From positions 48,044-112,043 of the forward strand of contig JALGVJ010000011.1 in NCBI GenBank assembly GCA_029838195.1: 64,000 bases of DNA, written 5' to 3'. The notes below the pieces were generated by a model. That model made no database searches. It had not been told where the DNA came from and was given only the letters and a program-made list of their open reading frames with translations. This DNA is from Promethearchaeota archaeon (lineage in GTDB: Archaea > Asgardarchaeota > Lokiarchaeia > Sigyniarchaeales > SOKP01). The translations under genes were made by a program, and so were the position numbers. Of the stretch, positions 25,715 through 34,449 are shown piece by piece (the stretch's first letter is position 1; each line of letters starts with the position of its first letter).

Positions 25715-26674
25715 ATGAGCATCCCTCATCTTGGTGTGAAAAAAAAAGAGGCTGAGGAATCCGAGAAGATTCTATTCACGGGTTTAGATAATGCCGGGAA
25801 AACAACAATCATTTATGCATTACAACGCGAATTTTCGAAAATAGCTCTTTTAAAACCTACAAGAGGCGCGCAGAGACGCATTTTTGATTTTTTAGGTAAA
25901 GAGATTGGTGAATGGGACCTTGGAGGACAATTAAAATACCGTATTAGTTATTTAAAGAATCCAAGCAAGTATTTTGATAAAACTTCAATTTGTATATATG
26001 TCATAGATATCTTGGCAAAATCACGCTATAGAGAATCCATCGATTATTTAAAAGATGTCATTAAAAAATTCGAAGAATTTAAAATTTCGCCTCCTGTATA
26101 TATTTTACTTCATAAATATGATCCTGCCCTAGTGAAATCCGCCGCAAATAAGATGAAAACGTTAGAGCAAGACATTAAAACGATGGTTAAAAAAGACATT
26201 AATTATGACAAGATCTTTTTTTATAATACCACGATATTTGACTTACCCCATATTATTCACGTGATGTCAGAAATTTACTTGAATTTATATCCTAAATCTG
26301 AATTAATAGATAAGCTTATTAAGGATTTTGCCATTAAAGTGTTAGCAAATGGAGTGGAAATCATTGACAACAATTCCTTAATTATTGGTTCGTATTATGA
26401 TAATGAGGAAACAAAGAGCTTAACCTCTCGTTCTAACCCTTATTTTCTAACTTTAAATGAATCTTTTAAAAAAGGAGAAGGAAGGGGAATGAGTACTGAA
26501 ATGAGAAACCATATTTTAGTCCAACGATTTCAAAAATATTTCATTTTCAAGGAAATATCTCTTGGTTCGGAAACGCCCCCCTATTATCTGTTAATTTTGA
26601 AAAACAATCCTAATTTTAACATTGAGGATTTTGAATCGCTCGCTAATTTATTAAAAGAGATATTATACAAGTGA
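25715..26674 (+). CDS. Rag/Gtr-like GTPase with C-terminal roadblock/longin-like domain (copy 2)
   Basis: 319 residues, clearly paralogous to the 22096-23016 product. P-loop GLDNAGKT (23-30), switch I KPTRGA, G3 DLGGQ (68-72), G4 HKYD (133-136). Matching pairs include REFSKIALLKPTRG / RELSKIAYLRPTRG and MSEIYLNLYPKSELI / MSEIFLELHPKSGLI. The C-terminal ~120 residues (VLANGVEIIDNNSLIIGSYY..., YFIFKEISL, YYLLILKNN) are roadblock/longin-like. An extra charged N-terminal ~15 residues precede the first strand. Opposite orientation to copy 1, with the phosphoesterase and membrane protein between them. Copy number two and the Rag-type G4 suggest heterodimer formation (inference). Confidence 0.85.
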   Translation: MSIPHLGVKKKEAEESEKILFTGLDNAGKTTIIYALQREFSKIALLKPTRGAQRRIFDFLGKEIGEWDLGGQLKYRISYLKNPSKYFDKTSICIYVIDILAKSRYRESIDYLKDVIKKFEEFKISPPVYILLHKYDPALVKSAANKMKTLEQDIKTMVKKDINYDKIFFYNTTIFDLPHIIHVMSEIYLNLYPKSELIDKLIKDFAIKVLANGVEIIDNNSLIIGSYYDNEETKSLTSRSNPYFLTLNESFKKGEGRGMSTEMRNHILVQRFQKYFIFKEISLGSETPPYYLLILKNNPNFNIEDFESLANLLKEILYK

Positions 26675-26885
26675 GTAGTTTCCATTCCCTATTAATCCCT
26701 TACGTTCAGTGTAAGAGGTGATGCCATGCCATGGATTACCATTGAACTCAATTAAAAAAAATTAAAATAAATTTATATTTCTAATATTTTATCTTTTATT
26801 TAGAGATAAGGATAATCATTTGATAATTTTATAATTTTTATAACGCTTTTTTTTTTTAAAAAAGAAGAAATAAGGTAAGGAATAC

Positions 26886-28076
26886 ATGCGAATTTGCCCT
26901 AATTGCGGTGCAACGAATTCTGAAATGAATGGCAACACGTGTAGGAAATGTGGAGCACTCCTTCCCGTATCGTTTCAACCTCCTCGCTTGAAAATTAATT
27001 TAGGGAAAAAAAAAGAACCCGCAACCCTTTTACCAGAAAATAACTTTAATGAGCAGGGAGAAAATCAAGAATTAACTCCAGGAACCCAACCCATTCCGGG
27101 AGAATTAAAATTTTTTGCCGGTATACAAAAAACCAAGGCACCTACTGAACAAGTTAACTTAGATTTAAGTCCCATCCCTCAAGAATCCAACAATAATAAA
27201 AATGAAATGGAGGTTTTTAAAGAAGAGATTTCTAATGAATCCTTTCAGTCCGAAGAACGGAAGCCTCCTCCAGAAGAGGGGCTATCTCAAGATAAAAACT
27301 ATTTAAAAGAAGTCTCACCTCCTCCTTTTGAAGGATCGTTAATCATTAAAAAGGGAATTTTTAGACCCCTTGCTACTAAAATTAATAGAGAGGATGAAAG
27401 TAAATTAAAAGAAGATTTGCCCAAAATTGCCGAAGGGCTCTCAGAAGAAGTGCCTAAAATCATTATCCCGAATATAAAAACCCCGCCTAGCGAAAATAAG
27501 CCAATAGAAAGAATTCAACCACCAAATGCATCCGAAAACTTCTCCGAAGAGTTAATAAAAGATATGAGATCCCTCCTTTCAAATCTATCAGAAAAACTAA
27601 AGGTACCGGAAGATAAACGGAAAGAAGAAATCCGAAATCAGCAAAAAGTAACTGCTAAGAAAATAATTCCTCCTCAAAACATGAATGATATTTTAAAAAA
27701 ATTATTATCTTTGGATTTACAGATTGAAGCAGCGGCAATAATTAAAACTGATGGAACTATTTTAGCATCCGCTATTTCTTCCATGATTTCCGATGAGATC
27801 TTCATTACAATCAGCAAGAATTTAACTGATATTGGTAATGATATAATCAATTGGTTAAACGCGGGTCCTTTAGAAATGGTTTCCATCAAAGGGAAACAAG
27901 GGATTTTAGACTTGGCACTTCTCGAAGAAAACATACCGGAGCTTCGAGATTTGATTTTAATTATCTTTTCTCATCCAAAAGCAAAAAGAGGCGTGATTAG
28001 TTTAGCTATTAATATCGTTAAGAAGCAAGTATTCGAATATTTAGGAATTATAAAAAAAAATTCTCAAAATAATTGA
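26886..28076 (+). CDS. Zinc-ribbon protein with C-terminal roadblock/LC7 domain
   Basis: 396 residues in three parts. N-terminal zinc ribbon (Cys 4, 7, 19, 22; ICPNCGATN...CRKCGALLP). A ~230-residue disordered Pro/Glu/Lys-rich linker. C-terminal roadblock domain, about 265-385: MNDILKKLLSLDLQIEAAAI, IKTDGTILAS, ISKNLTDIGNDIINWL, GPLEMVSIKGKQG, DLILIIFSHP. Roadblock proteins scaffold small GTPases (MglB, Ragulator Lamtor2/3). Standing next to the second Rag-like GTPase (211 bases away, same strand), it is a good candidate partner or activator. It overlaps the convergent nuclease gene by 13 bases at the 3' end. Confidence 0.82.
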   Translation: MRICPNCGATNSEMNGNTCRKCGALLPVSFQPPRLKINLGKKKEPATLLPENNFNEQGENQELTPGTQPIPGELKFFAGIQKTKAPTEQVNLDLSPIPQESNNNKNEMEVFKEEISNESFQSEERKPPPEEGLSQDKNYLKEVSPPPFEGSLIIKKGIFRPLATKINREDESKLKEDLPKIAEGLSEEVPKIIIPNIKTPPSENKPIERIQPPNASENFSEELIKDMRSLLSNLSEKLKVPEDKRKEEIRNQQKVTAKKIIPPQNMNDILKKLLSLDLQIEAAAIIKTDGTILASAISSMISDEIFITISKNLTDIGNDIINWLNAGPLEMVSIKGKQGILDLALLEENIPELRDLILIIFSHPKAKRGVISLAINIVKKQVFEYLGIIKKNSQNN

Positions 28077-28852
28077 GCCTGATAAGATAACCTATTAACC
28101 TTAACCTTGCAGAAATGAGGAAGATTAAGATAAAATTCTTGGAGAAAAGCATTGAATTGATAAATAGATACTAATGGAATGTTTTGTTCATTAAATCGTG
28201 AAGTATTATCTTCTAATGTAACCATGATTGGTACCAAGAAAAATGGCAATCTCAGTCTTTTCATTTTCGACATGCCAATTAAACCTTGAAGCATTGCCGA
28301 TAAAATATTTGGATTATGTTGTAGAGCAAGAATTCTTTGGAATTGTAAATTTGCCGCCTTATTTATTGAAGCATATGAATCCTTTTTTCGCCATTGCTTT
28401 GCATCAATGCATAGCATGTATTTATTGTTAAATCCAATGACATCTATCTCGTATTTCTTTTGTTTCGTTTTATTTTTGAAATTAGATTTATCAGAAAAAT
28501 GAAAATTTCTTAAAGAATAATACCCATTCCTTTTTAAGATTTCTTGGATTAATACTTCAAATCCATGACAATCTAATAATTCAGAGAGAACTTGCAAATC
28601 TTTTCTTAAAAACTCCATTGCTTCTAAAATAAACGCAATTTTATCTATCGAGATGTAGTTCCACCTTTCTTTTCTAATAAACGGAATTTGCCTCAAAAAT
28701 TGATCTCGTTGATATTCATCAAATTGCTTTAAAAATTCGATCTCTGAACAACTAATCCAAGGATTTCTTAATTCTACATCGGATTTAGAGAGAAACCAAA
28801 AGATTTCTAAAAAGAAATCCTTGAGATCAAGACGAGAAGGAAAAAATTTCAT
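28064..28852 (-). CDS. PD-(D/E)xK nuclease-like protein
   Basis: 262 residues. The centre has the restriction-endonuclease-like core: HGFEVLIQEILKRNGYYSLR, then EIDVIGF and MLCIDAKQW, i.e. ExD...DAK with a hydrophobic strand between, as in archaeal restriction-like and Holliday-junction-type nucleases. The N-terminal ~100 residues are helical. The closing region (FFLVPIMVTLEDN, ...) completes an alpha/beta fold. Likely cuts or binds DNA; target unknown. It converges on the roadblock gene with a 13-base 3' overlap. Confidence 0.7.
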   Translation of the reverse strand: MKFFPSRLDLKDFFLEIFWFLSKSDVELRNPWISCSEIEFLKQFDEYQRDQFLRQIPFIRKERWNYISIDKIAFILEAMEFLRKDLQVLSELLDCHGFEVLIQEILKRNGYYSLRNFHFSDKSNFKNKTKQKKYEIDVIGFNNKYMLCIDAKQWRKKDSYASINKAANLQFQRILALQHNPNILSAMLQGLIGMSKMKRLRLPFFLVPIMVTLEDNTSRFNEQNIPLVSIYQFNAFLQEFYLNLPHFCKVKVNRLSYQAQLF

Positions 28853-29096
28853 GGGATATCTAAGTCATAAATTAATATTTAAATCTTAAGGGCGTGCTTT
28901 CCACCTAATTAATATATACAATAATTATATTAAACGTTTTTTTGTTGATAAAAGATTCTTTTCAAATCACGTGAGCTCGTGTTAATTTTTAATTAAATTT
29001 TATAACCTAAGCCATTAATAATATTGTTTATCTTTTTACAAATTATATGATCTTTTATAGAGATTAATTGTAATAAAAAAGAAAAGAAGGCGTTTC

Positions 29097-30917
29097 ATGG
29101 AGTTTTTACCTAAAATTTTACCTAAAGTGTATAGAACGGAAGGCGATATGGTGGATTTTGATCCCTCTAAAATATTTGAAAGCATAGTAAAAGAAACGGG
29201 CATGGATGAGAAAAATGCGAATAAAATTACAGAATTAACTACCCGGCGAATTATCAGTTCTGGCATAAAATTCCTGTCAGGCCCACACATTCGCGAAATT
29301 GTATGTTCGATTTTATCCGAGCAACATTTTGAAAAAGAGAGGAAATTGTATACAAGAATTGGAATGCCTCTCATGGATTATGAAGAGATATTAGAGCATC
29401 CTCCCGAAAAATTAGGAGCTTTCCCAGAAAGCGTGCATCAAATTGCAGCTAATCAGCTATCCTTGGAATATACTCATTTGAGGATCTTGAGTGAAGAAGA
29501 GTCAAAGGCTCATTTATATGGAGATATTTACATTCATGGCTTAGAGAATTTTGAGTTGAAACCTACTAATCAATATTGGGATCCCCGCTTAATTTTAAAG
29601 AATGGGTTGCCACCCTTGAAAAATTATCGAAACGGATGTAGACATGCTCCCGCACGCACAATTGAAGAGGCTATTTTGCATCTTACAAAATGGTTGGCCA
29701 TGACTTTCCATGAATTTAATGGCATTCAAGGGTATCTATTCCTGAATGATTTTCTTGCGCCTTATATTAGGGGATTGGATGATGAGCACGTTAAAAGAAC
29801 AATGAAATTGTTAATACATGAACTAAATCAATTAAATCTCACGACAGGGCGTAGGTTACCCATTACATTCATTTCTACTTATCCAGGAATAGTTTCTTCT
29901 CTCGAAAAGCTTCCGGCAATAGGGCCAAAAGGAGAGGAAAAAGGAATATTGGGAGATTTTTCAGAGGAAGGTTTGAAATTATATAATATCATAGTAGATC
30001 TATTCAAAAAGGGTTGCATTGAGAAAAAACCATTAGTAACACCGAGACACTTCATTTACCTTGATGACCATGTTGTTAAACAAGAAAATGATCATGGCTT
30101 TTTCCAAACCACATGGGAGGAGAGCTTAGGGCCTAACATTCCAATATTCATCAATCTTAGAGGGGGCCAACTTCAAGAATTAAAGGAGGAATTTAAAAAT
30201 CCACAGAAATTCTATAATCACGGAATTCTTCAGAAAATAACGTTAAATCTACCGAGATATGCATATTTAAGCAGAAATGAAGATGAGTTTCGGGAAATTT
30301 TACGGGAAAAAATGGAATTAAGTTTGGGTATTTTAAAGAAAAAAAAAGAACTCATTCAGAAAAGGCTGTTAAATAGGCAATTACCATTATGTAGTAGTGA
30401 ACATGAACAAAATGAAAAAATATATAATTTGGAAGATCAAATCCTCGGCATTGGATTTATCGGATTGAATGAAACAGTTAAAATATTAATTGGTGAAGAG
30501 CTTCACGAATCGGAAAATGCATTCGAATTAGGATTGAAAATAGTCAGAGAAATAAAGAAATATTGCACGGAATATTCAACCATTAGGTCCATGAATCTTG
30601 CTCTTTTTGATTGTAATTCGCAAAAAGTCACTTCGAGATTCACAAATTTGGATCTCAAGCATTTTTCTGATAAAATTCAATTACCGCTCAATGGTATCAC
30701 AAGAGTTTACAGCCAATCAAGCAAATTTAATGAGGAAGTAGAAACCGAACTCTTGACATGGATTAAAAAGCAAGGTCAATTTCATGAATTAATTAACCGA
30801 GAAGTCATGGAATATTTCCCTAAAAAGTTCATTGAAGGTTCCATAGAGGAGTTTAAAAAATTTGCTCTTGTTTCACTTAAAGAATCCAAGCTTGGTGCAT
30901 ATACTTTTAGATTTTAA
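29097..30917 (+). CDS. NrdD-like protein with ATP cone, lacking visible radical site
   Basis: 606 residues. ATP-cone domain at about 10-97 (VDFDPSKIFESIVKETGM, ...TRRIISSG..., IGMPLMDYEEIL). The rest follows the anaerobic ribonucleotide reductase large subunit: HQIAANQLSLEYTH, YGDIYIHGLENF, FLAPYIRGLDDEHVK, LPITFISTYPG and ITLNLPRYAYLS. However, the protein ends without the glycyl-radical loop (RVxGY) and without the paired CxxC zinc site, and I do not find the thiyl-radical Cys motif (GCR) where LGPNIPIFINLRGGQ stands. Either a repurposed, ATP-sensing paralogue or an enzyme of different chemistry. The frame is intact; nothing suggests recent truncation. Confidence 0.8.
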   Translation: MEFLPKILPKVYRTEGDMVDFDPSKIFESIVKETGMDEKNANKITELTTRRIISSGIKFLSGPHIREIVCSILSEQHFEKERKLYTRIGMPLMDYEEILEHPPEKLGAFPESVHQIAANQLSLEYTHLRILSEEESKAHLYGDIYIHGLENFELKPTNQYWDPRLILKNGLPPLKNYRNGCRHAPARTIEEAILHLTKWLAMTFHEFNGIQGYLFLNDFLAPYIRGLDDEHVKRTMKLLIHELNQLNLTTGRRLPITFISTYPGIVSSLEKLPAIGPKGEEKGILGDFSEEGLKLYNIIVDLFKKGCIEKKPLVTPRHFIYLDDHVVKQENDHGFFQTTWEESLGPNIPIFINLRGGQLQELKEEFKNPQKFYNHGILQKITLNLPRYAYLSRNEDEFREILREKMELSLGILKKKKELIQKRLLNRQLPLCSSEHEQNEKIYNLEDQILGIGFIGLNETVKILIGEELHESENAFELGLKIVREIKKYCTEYSTIRSMNLALFDCNSQKVTSRFTNLDLKHFSDKIQLPLNGITRVYSQSSKFNEEVETELLTWIKKQGQFHELINREVMEYFPKKFIEGSIEEFKKFALVSLKESKLGAYTFRF

Positions 30918-30994
30918 TAGATCCCTCTTGCAAGTGAATTTTTACCGAAAATGTTAATATCAAAAATTTTATATTTTTTTAATTTACATTATTT

Positions 30995-31076
30995 TTAAAG
31001 AACCCAGAATTAATAACTTTTAAGTTATTAAAAGGAACTTCAATCGACCATGCCTCTTGAATTAAGGGTTCTTTAA
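30995..31076 (+). promoter_or_regulatory. Folded leader or terminator upstream of the longin-GTPase gene
   Basis: TTAAAGAACCC (30995-31005) pairs perfectly with GGGTTCTTTAA (31066-31076), an 11-bp closing helix. Inside, TTAATAACTT/AAGTTATTAA (31010-31019 / 31022-31031) forms a 10-bp hairpin, and 31032-31065 is a less structured arm. The element ends 18 bases before the ATG at 31095 and just before AGGAGA. It is 78 bases after the NrdD-like stop, so it is either a leader regulating the GTPase gene or a transcription terminator; no T-run follows it, which favours the leader. Confidence 0.6.
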
Positions 31077-31094
31077 CCATCAGGAGATATAAAC

Positions 31095-32510
31095 ATGAAT
31101 GGTAAAAATGACCAAAACCTCATTCAATCTATTGTATTGAGCATTTTCGAAGAAAATGGGCCTACTTTCGTAAATAAGTGGCCTTCTAGTCTAAGTGAAC
31201 AAGACGCACTTCTTATAGCGATAAAGACAATAAGTCTCTTGATGGGAGATAAAGTATATCAATCGGGAACAGATATTGAGGGCATGAACTATTATGGAAT
31301 TCTTCCTTTTCCAGATTTAGAATTAAATGGGCTTACTTATTTTTTCTTAATCCCCGATAAAATGGCTAGAGGAAATGCTAAAGCTGCTACGATAACCATT
31401 TTAATACGGGAAGAAAATAACACGTTCTTTTATGATAACATGAATTATTTACGCATCCTAATGGATGAAACCGCCTCTAAAATTCAGAAGATTCCCAATG
31501 GCACGAAATACCAAAAAGAAATGGAACACTTTAGATTAGAATTACTGGAATATACCAAGAATTTAAAAGAGATTTTTTCCTCGAGCCGAAAAATTAAAAT
31601 CCTCATAAGTGGTTTGGACCAAGCTGGTAAAACGAGTTTTTTATTGGGCGTTAAGAAAAAGTATTCGGAAATTATAAAATCCACACCAACAAAGGGCATA
31701 TCCCGCACCTCGGAAAAAATCTTTGCCGATCAGCAGTCCATAATTTCCATTTGGGATTTAGGAGGGCAAAAGAGGTACAGGGAGAAATTTCTAGAACAAT
31801 ATAAAGTCTATCTGTATAATATTGATCTTCTATTTTATTTTATTGACATCCAAGATGAAAATCGAATTGAAGAAGCCCTTTTGCTCTATAAAACCCTAAT
31901 TCAAAAATTGAAAGAATTAAATGAATTTCCTTCGATAGTAGTTGTATTAAATAAATTTGACCCCGATCTAAAAGAATCCATTCCTACTCGAAAACGGGCA
32001 GAATACATTAAAAAGGAAATAAAAAATTATTCTGACACCTTTTTCGTAAAGGTGTTTGAGACTTCAATTTTCGATCAATGGTCTTTAATTTCAGCCTACT
32101 CATTTGGGCTTTCTCACTTAAGTCCAAACAGAACATTGTTTAAAAATCAGTTAAAGCAGTTGGCAGAAGAAACTAATTCTAGTGCATTTTTACTGTTAAA
32201 TGAAAATGGAATAATCTTATCGGATTATGCCATGGATCAAATATCCGGAAAAGTGTTTGAAATATCGGCGCCTCATTTTCAGACCCTCTACAAAACATTT
32301 AAAGAATTCAAGATGTTAAAACAAGATTTTATCGTATCTTCGGGCGTCGCGGATGAAGGTAAAAAAATAGTATTCAAAAGAATTAAAGTCGGAAAATACG
32401 ATTTATACCTGCTGTTTCTTCTTGAAAAAGGCGTGGAGATCCAACAATTTGACGATTCGCTCAGAAAATTCTCTCAAAATATTAAATCACTCATTACCAT
32501 GTACATTTAG
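31095..32510 (+). CDS. Three-domain protein: longin-like, Arf/Rag-like GTPase, roadblock-like
   Basis: 471 residues. Residues ~8-135 look longin-like (SIVLSIFEENGPTFVNKWP, YYGILPFPDLELNGLTYFF, ATITILIREENNTFF, LRILMDETASKI). GTPase at ~165-345: GLDQAGKT (173-180), PTKGI switch I, DLGGQ (221-225), NKFD (286-289, canonical N unlike the two Rag-like copies). The C-terminal ~120 residues (SSAFLLLNENGIILSDYA, ...KRIKVGKYDLYLLFLLEK) are roadblock/longin-like. A charged helix joins the first two domains. In eukaryotes longin and roadblock domains are separate partners of GTPases; here they are one chain. AGGAGA lies 8 bases before the ATG. Probably a membrane-associated switch, by analogy. Confidence 0.8.
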   Translation: MNGKNDQNLIQSIVLSIFEENGPTFVNKWPSSLSEQDALLIAIKTISLLMGDKVYQSGTDIEGMNYYGILPFPDLELNGLTYFFLIPDKMARGNAKAATITILIREENNTFFYDNMNYLRILMDETASKIQKIPNGTKYQKEMEHFRLELLEYTKNLKEIFSSSRKIKILISGLDQAGKTSFLLGVKKKYSEIIKSTPTKGISRTSEKIFADQQSIISIWDLGGQKRYREKFLEQYKVYLYNIDLLFYFIDIQDENRIEEALLLYKTLIQKLKELNEFPSIVVVLNKFDPDLKESIPTRKRAEYIKKEIKNYSDTFFVKVFETSIFDQWSLISAYSFGLSHLSPNRTLFKNQLKQLAEETNSSAFLLLNENGIILSDYAMDQISGKVFEISAPHFQTLYKTFKEFKMLKQDFIVSSGVADEGKKIVFKRIKVGKYDLYLLFLLEKGVEIQQFDDSLRKFSQNIKSLITMYI

Positions 32511-32648
32511 GCCTTAGTATTTCTTAAAGATCCAAATGAGATGTTATTGATATTTTCAGGCGTTTTGGGAATGTAAAATATTAAAAAGAAGGCGTTATAT
32601 TCGATAGAATTAAAAATATTAAATTCCATTATCAATGTAAAAAAGCAT

Positions 32649-33317
32649 TTGAATCTATTCATAGTGATATATAAAATCTTTTTAATTGATGGGGAGAGCG
32701 GGATAGCTGTTTTAGAAGTGAGTTTTAAAGAATTCAAAAAACGTAATATAACCAGAACCATTATATTTCCGAACTTCTTCCGTGCTATTAATGATACGAT
32801 TGATAATATCCATGCGGCAATGGCAAAAGGAAGAAAAATAAATGAAATGCTGCGACTCATTGAATCTGAAGATGCTACCATGCTCATTTTTTATCATCCC
32901 CTTTCGAGAATATTATGTTGTTCCATTTCGGACGCAGATGATGATCTCGAACAATTAAAAACAGCCATTCAACAAATAGGGTCACGGTTTTGGAAAAAAC
33001 ATTCTTCTGATATTGAATTTTTCAGAACAACGGGAGAAAAAAGCCGATTTTCAAGCTTTATTATAGATGTTGAAATTCTTACCATGGGAGGTAAAATTGC
33101 GGAAAAGTTCCCTAAATCCCTTTTAAGTAAGAATGTATTGGATAAAGTTTATTCCATGGGAATTATTGATGATTTAGAATATAAGATTGCCTTGGCTTGC
33201 ACGGGAGAGGCATCCTCGCTTAAGATTGCACGCCAATTTCAAAAACCCAGGAAAGAAATTGAAGAAATATTAAAAAAATTAGAAAAATTGGAAATAATCA
33301 TTGAAGAACGCAGATAA
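32649..33317 (+). CDS. Longin-like domain protein with C-terminal winged helix
   Basis: 222 residues. N-terminal longin-like profile at about 1-145: MNLFIVIYKIFLIDGESGIA (first two strands), ATMLIFYHPLSRILCCSISD (central hairpin), LEQLKTAIQQIGSRFWKK and a final helix. Residues ~150-222 resemble a winged helix: VLDKVYSMGIIDDLEYKIA, TGEASSLKIARQFQKPRKEI (helix-turn-helix), EILKKLEKLEIIIEE. It follows the longin-GTPase gene by 138 bases on the same strand. A longin sensor coupled to a DNA-binding domain would link the GTPase system to transcription; that is inference. Confidence 0.65.
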   Translation: MNLFIVIYKIFLIDGESGIAVLEVSFKEFKKRNITRTIIFPNFFRAINDTIDNIHAAMAKGRKINEMLRLIESEDATMLIFYHPLSRILCCSISDADDDLEQLKTAIQQIGSRFWKKHSSDIEFFRTTGEKSRFSSFIIDVEILTMGGKIAEKFPKSLLSKNVLDKVYSMGIIDDLEYKIALACTGEASSLKIARQFQKPRKEIEEILKKLEKLEIIIEERR

Positions 33318-33494
33318 ATTTTGTATTAATCTCTCTTTACATTATTCTATATTTAAAAATGCCTCAGCCAAAATATTAATATTTTTAATCGAAAACACAT
33401 GGCTTTTTATCTTTAGATATGGTTAAAGGGAAAAAATTAATAATTATCAATAATTAGTGTACATGTTTCTCTAAGAAAAACGAGGTTACTTGAG

Positions 33495-34136
33495 ATGTCA
33501 GAAAAGGTTGTTGCCATGGTAAAATCCTCCTCACGCGATAAACATTTACGAGAAGGAAAAGGATTTTCTTTACCAGAAATACGAGAAACAGGAAAAGATA
33601 TTAAGCTCCTTAAAGAATTAGGGTTAAGAATAGATTATCGGAGAAAAACTATACACGATTTCAACGTGAGTAAACTTAAGGCTCTAGAGGTTCCTAAAAA
33701 GAAAACTGCTAAGAAAGAACCGTTTAAACCTAAAGAAAAGAAGAAGAAAAAGAAAAAAATTAAACCACTAAAAGAAAAAGAAGAAATAAAAGAAACTCCA
33801 GAAGAAACGGGTAAAAAGAGAAAGGCAAAAAAAGAAAAGGAAAAGAAAGTAAAAGTTGAACCTAAGAAAAAAGTCCCCGAACAAAAAGAAGAAATCATTG
33901 AAAAGCCCAAAAAAGAAAAGAAAAAAGAGGAAATTCCTGCAGAGGAGCCTATTCCTTTAACAAAACTTCCCGGTTGCGGGCCTGCTACTGCTAAAAAGCT
34001 TGCAGAGATCGGAATTTCCTGCGTTCAAGATTTAATTGAAGAAGACCCCGAAGAAATTGGAATGTTAATAAAAGGAGTTTCCGCTGAGCGTGTAAAAGAA
34101 TGGCAAGAAGAAGGAAAAAAATTAATAAATAAATAA
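33495..34136 (+). CDS. rpl13e: Ribosomal protein eL13 fused to a helix-hairpin-helix domain
   Basis: 213 residues. Residues 1-65 match archaeal/eukaryotic eL13: RDKHLREGKGFSLPEI, KLLKELGLRIDYRRKT, NVSKLKAL. Then ~85 residues of Lys/Glu-rich linker (up to eight Lys in a row). The C-terminal ~60 residues are a helix-hairpin-helix module: LPGCGPATAKKLAEIGISCVQ and DPEEIGMLIKGVSAERVKEW. eL13 binds 25S/28S-type rRNA on the large subunit; the HhH tail would add a second nucleic-acid contact. Archaeal eL13 proteins are usually short and without this tail. No ribosomal gene neighbours. Start ATG 33495 after GAGGTTACTTGAG. Confidence 0.82.
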   Translation: MSEKVVAMVKSSSRDKHLREGKGFSLPEIRETGKDIKLLKELGLRIDYRRKTIHDFNVSKLKALEVPKKKTAKKEPFKPKEKKKKKKKIKPLKEKEEIKETPEETGKKRKAKKEKEKKVKVEPKKKVPEQKEEIIEKPKKEKKKEEIPAEEPIPLTKLPGCGPATAKKLAEIGISCVQDLIEEDPEEIGMLIKGVSAERVKEWQEEGKKLINK

Positions 34137-34449
34137 TTACATCTTTAAATTTTTTATTATTCTTGTTTCTTAAGAAAATTAAATGTTTTACTCAATGATT
34201 TTTTTATTTTTAAAATTTAATCCGGATTTTTAACTAAAACATCATGATTTTTCAAAAAAAAATATCTTTTTACTCTTAAATGAAAGAACTTCTCATGACA
34301 TGAAATGAAAAAAGAAATTCCCTCTAAAAATGCTTTTCTTCTTTTAATGTCTCAACACCTATTAAAAAATTTTCGCTTTTTTAAAATTACAAATAAATTT
34401 AATAAATTGATACATTTTATTCTTTCTAAAAATAATGAACTAACCCAAA
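34137..34449. other. AT-rich gap
   Basis: About 310 bases after eL13. Long A and T runs. No coding frame or structured element recognised. Confidence 0.3.
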
